Assembly (NCBI GenBank): GCA_023253615.1
Contig: JALRFZ010000441.1
Location: forward strand, 1 to 6,235
Origin: Verrucomicrobiales bacterium
GTDB taxonomy: Bacteria; Verrucomicrobiota; Verrucomicrobiia; Verrucomicrobiales; DEV007
DNA: 6,235 nucleotides
Direction: 5' to 3'
Positions 1 to 6,235 of this stretch are shown here, one piece after another. The notes under the pieces are model-generated. The model was not told where the DNA came from, did no database searches, and saw only the letters and a list, made by a program, of their open reading frames with translations. Made by a program: the position numbers and the translations under genes. Each line of letters starts with the position of its first letter. Position 1 is the first letter of the stretch.

Positions 1-550
1 GATACGCCACGCGGGATGGTATCTGGATGAAAAGCCGACGCACGACGACATCCGCGCGGTCTTCGCGGGGCTGCGTCCGCTCGCGAAACCACCGCGCGCG
101 AAGGCGGGTGCCGCCTCGACGGCTTCGCTCTCGCGGAGCCACGTGCTCTATTCGAGCGAGTCGGGGCTGGTGACGATGACGGGCGGGAAATGGACGACCT
201 GCCGGCAGATGGGAGAAGAGGCGGTGGATCGGGCCGCACAGGTCGGGGGGCTGCCGGTGAGACCCTCTTTGACGGCGGACCTGACCCTGTTGGTTCCCGA
301 TGACGCGGAGGTGTCCGAGGCGCTCGATCCGGATCTACCCTATCAGATGCACCAAATCGACCGTGCGGTGCGCGAGGAGATGGCGATGACGCTGGATGAC
401 GTGCTCAGCCGGCGGACGAGGATCGCTTTTCTCGACGAGGCGGCGGCCCGCCGATGTGCTCCGAAAGTGGCCGCGCGGATGGCGCGGCTGCTGGGACGCG
501 ACGAGCGCTGGATCCGCGAGGAGGTGGAGGCGTTCCCGATGAACGCCTGA
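1..550 (+). CDS. glpD: Glycerol-3-phosphate dehydrogenase (GlpD/DAO family), C-terminal part, 5' truncated by window edge
   Basis: The reading frame is open from base 2 to the TGA at 548-550, giving 182 visible residues; the FAD-binding N-terminus lies outside the window. The enzyme oxidises sn-glycerol 3-phosphate to dihydroxyacetone phosphate, usually at the inner membrane face with electrons passed to quinone. Visible landmarks in order are FAGLRPL (about residues 21-27), the LSRSH stretch (about 43-47), and GLVTMTGGKWTTCR (about 55-68). These match the conserved GlpD segments that carry the substrate-phosphate-binding Arg, Arg and Lys residues. A C-terminal helical domain follows, with MTLDDVLSRRTRIAFLD, typical of the DAO C-terminal domain. 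The family usually has TTYR where this protein has TTCR, a mild variant. The GTG at 143 is internal and not a start, because the frame and the homology continue upstream. The gene ends convergently with the minus-strand ORF at 557-733. Confidence in the family is high; the exact subtype (aerobic GlpD-like) is inferred. Confidence 0.93.
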   Translation, partial: IRHAGWYLDEKPTHDDIRAVFAGLRPLAKPPRAKAGAASTASLSRSHVLYSSESGLVTMTGGKWTTCRQMGEEAVDRAAQVGGLPVRPSLTADLTLLVPDDAEVSEALDPDLPYQMHQIDRAVREEMAMTLDDVLSRRTRIAFLDEAAARRCAPKVAARMARLLGRDERWIREEVEAFPMNA

Positions 551-556
551 TCGTCC

Positions 557-733
557 TCAGAGACTGCCGGCGCCCCAGGTCAGGGTGGGGTGGGTGCCGG
601 CGTGGACGATCGCGGGGAAGGCGCTCAGGTTCCCGGAGGGGATCAGGGGCGTCTGATTCGTCTGGGTTTGTGAAGCAAGCGGCCAGATCAGGCAGGAGAA
701 CAGTGCAACAAGCAATGAGATCCTTCTTTTCAT
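557..733 (-). CDS. Small secreted protein of unknown function, possibly a truncated remnant
   Basis: This is a 58-residue ORF starting at ATG 733 and ending at TGA 557-559. I do not recognise a function. The N-terminus MKRRISLLVALFSCLIWPLAS is a convincing Sec signal peptide: basic n-region, hydrophobic core, and a plausible cleavage after PLAS near residue 21. LFSC at 11-14 is a poor lipobox. The remaining ~37 residues are a Q/N/T-rich spacer followed by PLIPSGNLSAFP and GTHPTLTW. From memory only, this resembles the mature N-terminus of longer secreted hypothetical proteins in Verrucomicrobiota. If so, this is a fragment that stops a few residues after the conserved part. An in-frame TTG at 823 would give an 88-residue form but would bury the signal peptide, so ATG 733 is preferred. 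No Shine-Dalgarno sequence is visible before it. The stop codon lies 6 bases from the convergent glpD stop, leaving no room for a longer C-terminus. It may be a real small gene or a remnant. Confidence 0.42.
   Translation of the reverse strand: MKRRISLLVALFSCLIWPLASQTQTNQTPLIPSGNLSAFPAIVHAGTHPTLTWGAGSL
566..601 (+). terminator. GC-rich stem-loop just downstream of glpD, possible 3' end structure
   Basis: Bases 566-575 pair with 592-601 as a 10-bp stem with one G-T pair (GCCGGC at both ends) around a 16-base loop, beginning 16 bases after the glpD stop codon. It lacks a following T tract, so it is not a canonical intrinsic terminator. It could act as a 3' stabilising hairpin or a Rho-assisted end for the glpD transcript. 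It also lies inside the 3' end of the minus-strand ORF 557-733, so part of the symmetry could be chance in GC-rich DNA. The inverted repeat is directly visible; its function is inferred. Confidence 0.3.
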
Positions 734-840
734 GTCTGTGGGTCGAGTGGAGAGCGGTCGCCGACCTCGTCGGAAGCAGTCCGGAAAATCGCCCCATGGT
801 GGTTCGTGTTTGTGGTGGACCAAAGGGGAAATCTATCGGG

Positions 841-900
841 CCAATGAAAATATTAGAATAATGAGGAACAAAGTAGGAGAAATCAGAATTATGATAATAA
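841..900. promoter_or_regulatory. AT-rich patch, possible promoter/operator region for the small minus-strand ORF
   Basis: These 60 bases contain only 15 G/C, in sharp contrast to the GC-rich flanks. The patch lies 108 bp upstream of ATG 733 on the minus strand and downstream of the Omp85 gene. Reading the minus strand, a weak sigma70-like pair can be drawn: TTCAAC at 919-914 and TATCAT at 896-891 with a 17-base spacer. The -10 matches 5 of 6 consensus bases but the -35 matches only 3 of 6. An imperfect direct repeat (AGAATAATGA at 855-864, AGAATTATGA at 885-894, 9 of 10 identical) has a 30-bp period, about three helical turns. No coding signal is seen here. The promoter role is inference. 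Confidence 0.25.
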
Positions 901-981
901 AACAGAGATGCACGTTGAAATCACACGCAGCCTCTTGATGATCCGGGAAGGGGGCGAACGACTCAACAACAACCGGTCCGC

Positions 982-3036
982 TCAATATCCCAACCCAAAC
1001 CCGATATGGAACGTGCCCTCGGGCTGACCGGGGCGCTGATCCGGGTTGAACCCGTATTCGGCCCGAAGGGGGCCGATCGGGGTTTCGTAACGCAGGCCGA
1101 GACCCACGGCGTAGCGCAGGTCGCCGAGACCGGCGTCGGCATCGTCGAAAATGAGATTACCGGCATCGGCGAAGGGGACGACGCTGAGGCCTTTCACCAC
1201 GGCGAGGGGGATCTCATACTCCGCATTGAAGACGGTGTAGAAATTCCCGCCCACCGGATGACCGCTGCCTGGATCGCGGAAGCCCATCGAGCGTTCCTGG
1301 AAGCTCCTCACACTGAAGGGGCCGCCGTTGAAGTAACGCAGGTCGATGGGAATGTCGTCGGTGTCGCCCATCGGCGTGATCAGGCCGGCGCGGGCACCGA
1401 GGCGCAGGGTGTGTTCGCCGACCGGCAGGTAATAGCCGAGCCGTCCGCTCGCCTTCCAATATTCCACCTCGCTGCCGAGGGCGGAGGAAGCCGCCGCGAG
1501 GGAGGTCTGGGCGATGTAGCCCTTGCGCGGACGGCGCGGGTCGTCGCGGCGGTCGCGGGTGAGGGAGAAACCAAGCTGGTGGGAAAGGTAGGCGGTATCG
1601 CCCAGATAAATCGGATCGATCTCGGCGTCGTGGACGTCGGTGTAGGCGGCCTCGCCGAAGACGGCGATGGAATCCTGCTTCCGCTCGCCGAAGCGGCGGC
1701 TGAACTCGTAGCGTCCGCCTGTCTTGAATTTCTCGTAGCCCTCCTCCTGGCGGTTCACCGCGAAGAGACCGCCGCTGAACTGGTAGGCGCTGTCGAGGAA
1801 CCAGGGGTCGGTGTAATCGACCTGGCCGCGAGCACCCCGCTTCGAGAACTCGATCGCCGAATCGAGCTTCCGGACGTTGCCGAAGAGATTCAGGTTCCGG
1901 AATTCAAAACCGGCGATCGGGCCTTCATAGTTCGTGAAGCCTCCGTAGACCCCGAGGGTGCGGGAGTAGCCTTCCTCCACCTCGACATCGAGCAGGTAGG
2001 TGCCGTCCTCCTGCGAGACGATGTCGGTCCGCACCGTCTCAAAGGCACCGGTTTGGAGCAGCTCATTCACCGCCTGGTTCGCCTCGGAAGGCGAGTAGGG
2101 CGCATCGACGAGCTTTGCAAAATGGCGGTCGAAGAAGGTGGTGTTGACCTTCTCATTGCCTTTCACCCGCACGCCCGAGACCGCGACCGCTCCGCCCCAG
2201 TCGGCGGTGACGACGAGATCGATGGTGTCGTTGCCATCAAAAAGTCCGCCCTCCTGTTCCTCGGCGGTGACCTTGGCGTGGAAAAAGCCGGCGTTGACTG
2301 CGGCGGCACGCACCCGCGAGGTGAGATTGCCCCGGGTCGATCCTGAAAAGGTTTTTCCGGTGAACTCGGTCGCGATCGCCTCGAAGGCCGTCTCCAGCCC
2401 AGGGGCCGGGGCCTCGGGAAAGGTGATTTTGCCGATCTTCGCACCGATGCCCTCGGTGACGGTCACGGTCAGGTTCGCCCTCGTTCCCTCGATCTTCCGC
2501 TCCAGGTCGACCTCGGCGTTGCGGTAGCCGAGCATCTTGTAAAAAGAGACGACCTTGCCGCGGCCCTGCTCGATATCCTGCTTCACGTAGGGCAGGGGAT
2601 CGCCGGGCTGTTTCTTGAGGCGTTTCATCGTCGCGGCGGTCAGCAGCTCGATCACCGCCGCGTCATCGAGGGCGACGTTGCCCTCCACCGCGATGTTCCC
2701 GACGAGGATGGAGGTGCCCTCGGACGCGGTCAGGAGGATGCGGGCGGCCTCGCCCTCACCGACGACCTTCCATTCGACCGTGGCATCGCTGTAGCCCTGC
2801 TCGCGCATCGCGTTCTCGAGGAAAAAAGCGAGATCATCGGCGCGGGCGCGGCTGACGCCGGCGGACTCCACGAATTTCATCTGCGAGGAGATCCACCCGC
2901 GGGCCGTTTCGGCCGGGATGGATTGCAGGCCCTCGATCCTCACGAGATCCGCCGCCGCCGTCGGCATGCCCGATACGAGCCCGCCCGCCACGAGGGCGGC
3001 GAGAGCCAGGAAAGGGGCTCGGAGGTGAGGGCGCAT
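982..3036 (-). CDS. Omp85-family (BamA/TamA-like) outer-membrane beta-barrel protein with POTRA domains
   Basis: Complete 684-residue protein from ATG 3036 to TGA 982-984. Omp85 proteins sit in the outer membrane and help insert barrel proteins, or, with TamB, move substrates to that membrane. Residues 1-29 form a signal peptide ending TAAA before D30. About four POTRA-like repeats follow: roughly 31-108, 109-196, 197-278 and 279-356. Repeats 2 and 4 are clearest, with the VEGN/VKGNEKV starts, the YKMLGYRNAEV and LLQTGAFETV cores and the final VTEG/VEEG turns. The barrel is about 357-684, with TDPWF (409-413), RDRRDDPRRPRKGY (494-507), the loop-6 lid motif as GGPFSVRSF (571-579) and a closing strand ending in aromatic Tyr. 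E. coli TamA has three POTRAs and BamA five, so this intermediate protein cannot be assigned by length; the adjacent tamB favours a TamA-like role. There are no cysteines. The start is 10 bases after the tamB stop without a clear Shine-Dalgarno sequence, suggesting translational coupling. The next in-frame ATG (residue 24) would destroy the signal peptide. Confidence 0.93.
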   Translation of the reverse strand: MRPHLRAPFLALAALVAGGLVSGMPTAAADLVRIEGLQSIPAETARGWISSQMKFVESAGVSRARADDLAFFLENAMREQGYSDATVEWKVVGEGEAARILLTASEGTSILVGNIAVEGNVALDDAAVIELLTAATMKRLKKQPGDPLPYVKQDIEQGRGKVVSFYKMLGYRNAEVDLERKIEGTRANLTVTVTEGIGAKIGKITFPEAPAPGLETAFEAIATEFTGKTFSGSTRGNLTSRVRAAAVNAGFFHAKVTAEEQEGGLFDGNDTIDLVVTADWGGAVAVSGVRVKGNEKVNTTFFDRHFAKLVDAPYSPSEANQAVNELLQTGAFETVRTDIVSQEDGTYLLDVEVEEGYSRTLGVYGGFTNYEGPIAGFEFRNLNLFGNVRKLDSAIEFSKRGARGQVDYTDPWFLDSAYQFSGGLFAVNRQEEGYEKFKTGGRYEFSRRFGERKQDSIAVFGEAAYTDVHDAEIDPIYLGDTAYLSHQLGFSLTRDRRDDPRRPRKGYIAQTSLAAASSALGSEVEYWKASGRLGYYLPVGEHTLRLGARAGLITPMGDTDDIPIDLRYFNGGPFSVRSFQERSMGFRDPGSGHPVGGNFYTVFNAEYEIPLAVVKGLSVVPFADAGNLIFDDADAGLGDLRYAVGLGLRYETPIGPLRAEYGFNPDQRPGQPEGTFHIGFGLGY

Positions 3037-3046
3037 CGGCGAAAGT

Positions 3047-6000
3047 TTACTCGAATCGGAAGACGTATTTCAAGAGGGCCCGGTAATCGCTCTGGGCATC
3101 GACATCGCCGACGAAGAACAATTGTTTCCACAGGCGGATTTTCCCTCCGAAGGTCTGTTCGCCGGTTTCCTGATTGACACGGCCCAATTCAAGCTCAGTT
3201 CGGTCTTCTAGCAAGTCCAGAAGCGTGGGGTCGCCCTCGGCTTCGTTGCTTTTTTTCTGGAGGTTTTTCAGGAGCAATCCGGCCGCTTTGCCCGCCGCCA
3301 TCGAGCCGGGATCGCCTCCGGTGAGCTCATCCCGGGTCGTGCCGGTCGCGAGCAGGGTCATGATATCCTCGCTCGGCATGGGCGGGATGCTGGTCAACAC
3401 ATACTGGGGGGAAAGGACGCGATCGTAGAGGTAGATCGAGATCTGGTAACGGTCGGCCTTGCCGCGGGCCTTGAATTCGAGGGCTCCGTTGAATCCGGTG
3501 GCCTGGTCGAACTCGATCCGCCCGGTCTCGACGTCGATCTTGCTGAAAGGCAGGCTCATTTCCCCCTTCTGGATCTCGACCGCGCCGACCGGATTCGGGC
3601 GTCCGAGGGTGCCTGTCAGGTTCAGGTCGGCGGAGACGGACGACTCGAGCAGATTGCTGCGGATGAGGAAGGGATCCTTCGTGTGGAGCCGCACTCCGAG
3701 GGTCCAATCCTGGAAGGGGGCGATCTTCACCCCCACATCGAGGTCCTGATAGGCGGTGCCGCCACCGGATGGGGCGCGCTCGACCGTCGGCAGGGCGGAT
3801 TCGGCCTTTTTCGATGGCATGCCGATCGGCAGGAGATCGAAATTCTTGAAAAAGCGGCTGTTCGTGATCCCGATCTCGCCGGTGAGGGCGGCTTTGGAAA
3901 ACGGGCCCGCGAGGGTGAGATCGAGATCGGTGCGCACGTTCACGTCGGGCGTGCGCACCACCAGCACCTCGCTGCCGGTGAGGCGGAGCTGGATCGATGG
4001 CTCGTCGCCCGGCTTCAGCAGCACCTCCCCCTTGCCCTCCAGCGTGCCGCCCGCAATCAGTGCGGAGAGCTTGTCGAGGGCGAGGCGGTTTTCGGCGAAG
4101 TTCGCGATGAGTTCGATATCCTGCAGGGAGGGAGCGAGGCGGTTTTCGAGACGGAGGCGCTGCAGGCCGAGTTCGCCATGGCCGCGTATCTGCGGTGCCG
4201 CGACCGTGCCGGAGACGGTCGCATCGAGCGAGATCTCGCCCGCGATCGATTCGATCCCCGGCACCTGGCCGGTGAGGAAGGCGAGCGAGCTGCGATCCAT
4301 CTTCGCGCTCGCGGTGATCGTCTCGTCTTTCACCGCCCGTTTGCCCGTCGCCCAATCGGCCGGATGGAACGGCAGCTTCGCCGCGATCCCGAGCGGTTTC
4401 ACATCGGGATGGCGGTATTCGCCGTTCAGGGCAAGGCCCGCCTCATTGGCATTGAGTTTCAACTCGAGGCGCCCCGCGGGCATCGCCTTCGCCTCGCGCG
4501 GCACGGTGATGCCATCGAGTTTCAGGGTCGTCGCCAAGGTTGGAAGGGTGGGCGTGCCGCCCGCCCTCAGATCGAGCGACAATTCGCCGAGGATGGGGGG
4601 CTTTTCCACGGCGAGGCGCGAGATCGTGCCGACCGGGAGCCGGTCGATCGCGAGAGCGAGTGCGAGCGGTGCTTCCTGACCAAACCACAAATCCGGTTTC
4701 AGCTTCGTGGGATCGAGCGGGATGCCGGCGTCGAGCGTCAGCACTTCGCGGCCTTCGCCGGACCCCTTTCCGACGAGGGAGAGCCGGCGATCGGCCCATT
4801 TCAAGACGCCGTCAAAGCCGAGCGGTTTGCTCCGCAGGCGAATCGTGGGGAAATCGGCCGAGGTCGCCGAGTAGGTGCCCGCGAGGTCGAGATCGAGCGG
4901 CTCGGCCCCGCCGGCGAGGCGCAGGGCGTCGGCATCGAGCGAGAGCGTGCCCGAGTGGTCCTGATCGGGAAAGTGGCCGTGGCCCTGCCATTCGAGCGAG
5001 GTTTTGCCCGGCAACAACTCGGCCATGGGACGGCCTCCGAGGAGTGCGCGGAGACGGCTCGATTTGGCGACGAGATCAGCCTGCACCGCGAGAGTGCCCT
5101 CGTAGCGCTTGTCCTTCAGATGAAAGCCGCCTCTGCCCTCGATCCGTGTCACTTCATCGAGCGCGACGAGGAGGGCCGCCTCGAGCTCGTCGGGTCGCGG
5201 GATCGTGACGGTCAGGTCGATCGCGTCGAAGGGCTCGGCCTCGACGGTGAAGTTCTTCGAAGTCAGCGAGATCGTCCCGGCGGTCAGGGAGCCTCGCTCG
5301 AGCTTCAGTGCCTGCACCGAAGCCGAGAGAGCACCGGCCAGGGGCAGGCCTTTCTGTTGCGGTGGGGCGAAATCGCGCAGCAGCGTCTCCACCTTCGAAA
5401 CTTCCAGGGAAGACTCGACCTGCAGCGGCACCGCGGAGAGATCCGCGAAGGTGCGGGCTTCGCCGAGATCGAGGCGGGCGGTGGCATCGAGCAAGGTCTC
5501 GGATTGATCAAACCGCAGACGGGCGAGGAGCGGCCGCCCTGCCTGCTCGCGATCGGTGGCGGCGGTGAGGGAGATGTTTTCCAGCGCCATGCCTTGGAAT
5601 TGCAGGCCGGAAAGCACCGCCTCCAGGCTCGTCTCCCACGAGGCGGGCACATCGACATCGCCGCGCAGGGCCAGATCGACGGTGGCGCGGGGCGGAGTGG
5701 TGGGCGCCGGGGCGGGATCCGATGCCGCCGCCTCCACCGCCGTGGTGGGTTTGTCAGGCTGCGTCTTGGGATCGGGCTGGAATTCGAGCCGGGTCGCGAG
5801 CTGGAGATCGGCGAAGTGGCCCCCGGCTTTCACCGACCCGTTGATCGTGCCGGGTAGTGGGGGAGCGGCGGCGAAGTAGCGTGTCACCTCCTCGAGGGCG
5901 AGCTGATCGAGGGTGAGATCGAGCGAGAGCGGTCCGGTCTGGGCGAGGAAGCCGCCTTCCGTCCCGGGCTCGAGCGGCAGGCTCGCGGCCAAGGCCAGCG

Positions 6001-6235
6001 GCACCCGGTCACCTCGCGTCAGCTTCCAATCGGAGAGCGTCACCACTTTGCCATCCCACCCTCCGCTCCCGCGCAGGGAGACATCTCCGGCAGTGAGGGA
6101 AAGGGAATCGAGCGAGGCCGTCTTGTCCGCATAGCCCGCCGCGAGTTGGCCGTCGATCGGAGTGCCGCCGCCGATTGTCACGGTCCGCAGATCGATCTTC
6201 GCCTCGCCGGTGTGGCCCTCGGCTCCAAGCGAACC
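3047..6235 (-). CDS. tamB: TamB/DUF490-family translocation and assembly module protein, N-terminus beyond window
   Basis: The frame is open from the right edge to the TAA at 3047-3049, giving 1062 visible residues; the GTG at 6181 is internal. TamB proteins are anchored in the inner membrane and span the periplasm as a long hydrophobic beta-groove. Family members are linked to outer-membrane protein assembly and to phospholipid transport toward the outer membrane. The visible body is a monotonous series of alternating-residue beta strands (LSLDL, SLDATVSG, LDLTLAGP), as expected. Counting from the GTG at 6181, the C-terminal TamB domain is roughly 680-1044. It contains GTLGRPNPVGAVEIQKGEMS (857-876), the ETGRIEFD strand (886-893), the hallmark SIPPMPSEDIMTLLATG (931-947) and a final segment ending KYVFRFE. 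A Pro/Ala/Thr-rich stretch (135-166) interrupts the repeats. There are no cysteines. It lies immediately upstream of the Omp85 gene on the same strand with a 10-base gap, consistent with an operon. Family confidence is high; the exact substrate is unknown. Confidence 0.93.
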   Translation of the reverse strand, partial: GSLGAEGHTGEAKIDLRTVTIGGGTPIDGQLAAGYADKTASLDSLSLTAGDVSLRGSGGWDGKVVTLSDWKLTRGDRVPLALAASLPLEPGTEGGFLAQTGPLSLDLTLDQLALEEVTRYFAAAPPLPGTINGSVKAGGHFADLQLATRLEFQPDPKTQPDKPTTAVEAAASDPAPAPTTPPRATVDLALRGDVDVPASWETSLEAVLSGLQFQGMALENISLTAATDREQAGRPLLARLRFDQSETLLDATARLDLGEARTFADLSAVPLQVESSLEVSKVETLLRDFAPPQQKGLPLAGALSASVQALKLERGSLTAGTISLTSKNFTVEAEPFDAIDLTVTIPRPDELEAALLVALDEVTRIEGRGGFHLKDKRYEGTLAVQADLVAKSSRLRALLGGRPMAELLPGKTSLEWQGHGHFPDQDHSGTLSLDADALRLAGGAEPLDLDLAGTYSATSADFPTIRLRSKPLGFDGVLKWADRRLSLVGKGSGEGREVLTLDAGIPLDPTKLKPDLWFGQEAPLALALAIDRLPVGTISRLAVEKPPILGELSLDLRAGGTPTLPTLATTLKLDGITVPREAKAMPAGRLELKLNANEAGLALNGEYRHPDVKPLGIAAKLPFHPADWATGKRAVKDETITASAKMDRSSLAFLTGQVPGIESIAGEISLDATVSGTVAAPQIRGHGELGLQRLRLENRLAPSLQDIELIANFAENRLALDKLSALIAGGTLEGKGEVLLKPGDEPSIQLRLTGSEVLVVRTPDVNVRTDLDLTLAGPFSKAALTGEIGITNSRFFKNFDLLPIGMPSKKAESALPTVERAPSGGGTAYQDLDVGVKIAPFQDWTLGVRLHTKDPFLIRSNLLESSVSADLNLTGTLGRPNPVGAVEIQKGEMSLPFSKIDVETGRIEFDQATGFNGALEFKARGKADRYQISIYLYDRVLSPQYVLTSIPPMPSEDIMTLLATGTTRDELTGGDPGSMAAGKAAGLLLKNLQKKSNEAEGDPTLLDLLEDRTELELGRVNQETGEQTFGGKIRLWKQLFFVGDVDAQSDYRALLKYVFRFE
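5684..5779 (-). other. Pro/Ala/Thr-rich low-complexity linker within the TamB-like protein
   Basis: Thirty-two codons encode a Pro-, Ala- and Thr-rich segment (including PDPKTQPDKPTT and DPAPAPTTPPR) between regular beta-strand repeats. It is probably a disordered insertion or hinge in the periplasmic groove. The composition is directly visible; the disorder is inferred. Confidence 0.6.

Noticed and set aside
405..861. Open frames at 405-797 (-) and 454-861 (+) across the glpD end and spacer
   Set aside because: They are Arg/Pro/Gly-rich translations typical of out-of-frame GC-rich DNA, and they overlap the well-supported glpD C-terminus or the better secreted ORF.
732..938. 68-codon open frame on the + strand across the AT-rich patch
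   Set aside because: It overlaps the start of the minus-strand secreted ORF, its translation is a basic, featureless sequence that changes composition with the DNA, and no ribosome binding site or family is seen.
901..981. Possible terminator downstream of the Omp85 gene
   Set aside because: I looked for a stem followed by a T tract on the minus strand after position 982 and found only weak short pairings, so no terminator is called.
1006..2346. 446-codon open frame on the + strand opposite the Omp85 gene
   Set aside because: Its codons are exact reverse complements of the real gene's codons (same codon phase), a common artefact in GC-rich genes. The protein has no recognisable family or signal, whereas the minus strand encodes a clear Omp85 protein.
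3683..5857. 724-codon open frame on the + strand opposite tamB
   Set aside because: It is also codon-aligned antisense to a well-supported gene. Its R/G/E/A-rich, repetitive translation is what reverse-complementing LxLDx strands produces, and no family is recognised.
4224..6115. The word TCGAGCG recurring many times through the tamB region (for example near 4224, 4569, 4935, 5917 and 6108)
   Set aside because: Read on the coding strand it is the in-frame coding of repeated (L/S)LD beta-strand motifs with preferred codons (tcg ctc gat), so it reflects the repeat-like protein and not a DNA motif such as an uptake or Chi-like sequence.

Overview
The window is a GC-rich stretch of Gram-negative-type bacterial chromosome. 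The outer-membrane biogenesis genes imply a diderm cell. The GC-rich coding style, the tamB-then-Omp85 gene order and the small secreted ORF fit a Verrucomicrobiota bacterium (Luteolibacter/Haloferula-like) best. That assignment rests on recollection of family styles and was not tested by any search.

Layout from left to right. Positions 1-550 (+) hold the 3' end of a glycerol-3-phosphate dehydrogenase gene (glpD family) whose start lies outside the window. Positions 551-981 form a spacer of about 430 bp. It contains a strong GC-rich inverted repeat just after glpD, a 58-codon minus-strand ORF with a signal peptide (557-733), and a markedly AT-rich patch (841-900, 15 G/C in 60 bases). Positions 982-3036 (-) encode a complete Omp85-family outer-membrane protein (684 aa, signal peptide, about four POTRA-like repeats, 16-strand-type barrel). 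Positions 3047-6235 (-) encode the last 1062 residues of a very large TamB/DUF490 (AsmA-like) protein whose N-terminus is beyond the right edge.

The two large minus-strand genes are separated by only 10 bases and are transcribed tamB first, then the Omp85 gene. They are most simply read as one operon for envelope biogenesis. The TamB-like protein would span the periplasm as a long hydrophobic beta-groove, and the Omp85 protein would be its outer-membrane partner. The glpD gene converges on this operon and is functionally unrelated (glycerol-3-phosphate oxidation feeding glycolysis and the respiratory chain).

I saw no tRNA, rRNA, CRISPR array, insertion sequence or phage gene. The long plus-strand open frames opposite the two minus-strand genes are codon-aligned antisense shadows. 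Nothing here clearly amounts to a new system. The most unusual items are the small secreted ORF wedged against the end of glpD, the AT-rich patch beside it, and the inverted tamB-Omp85 order.
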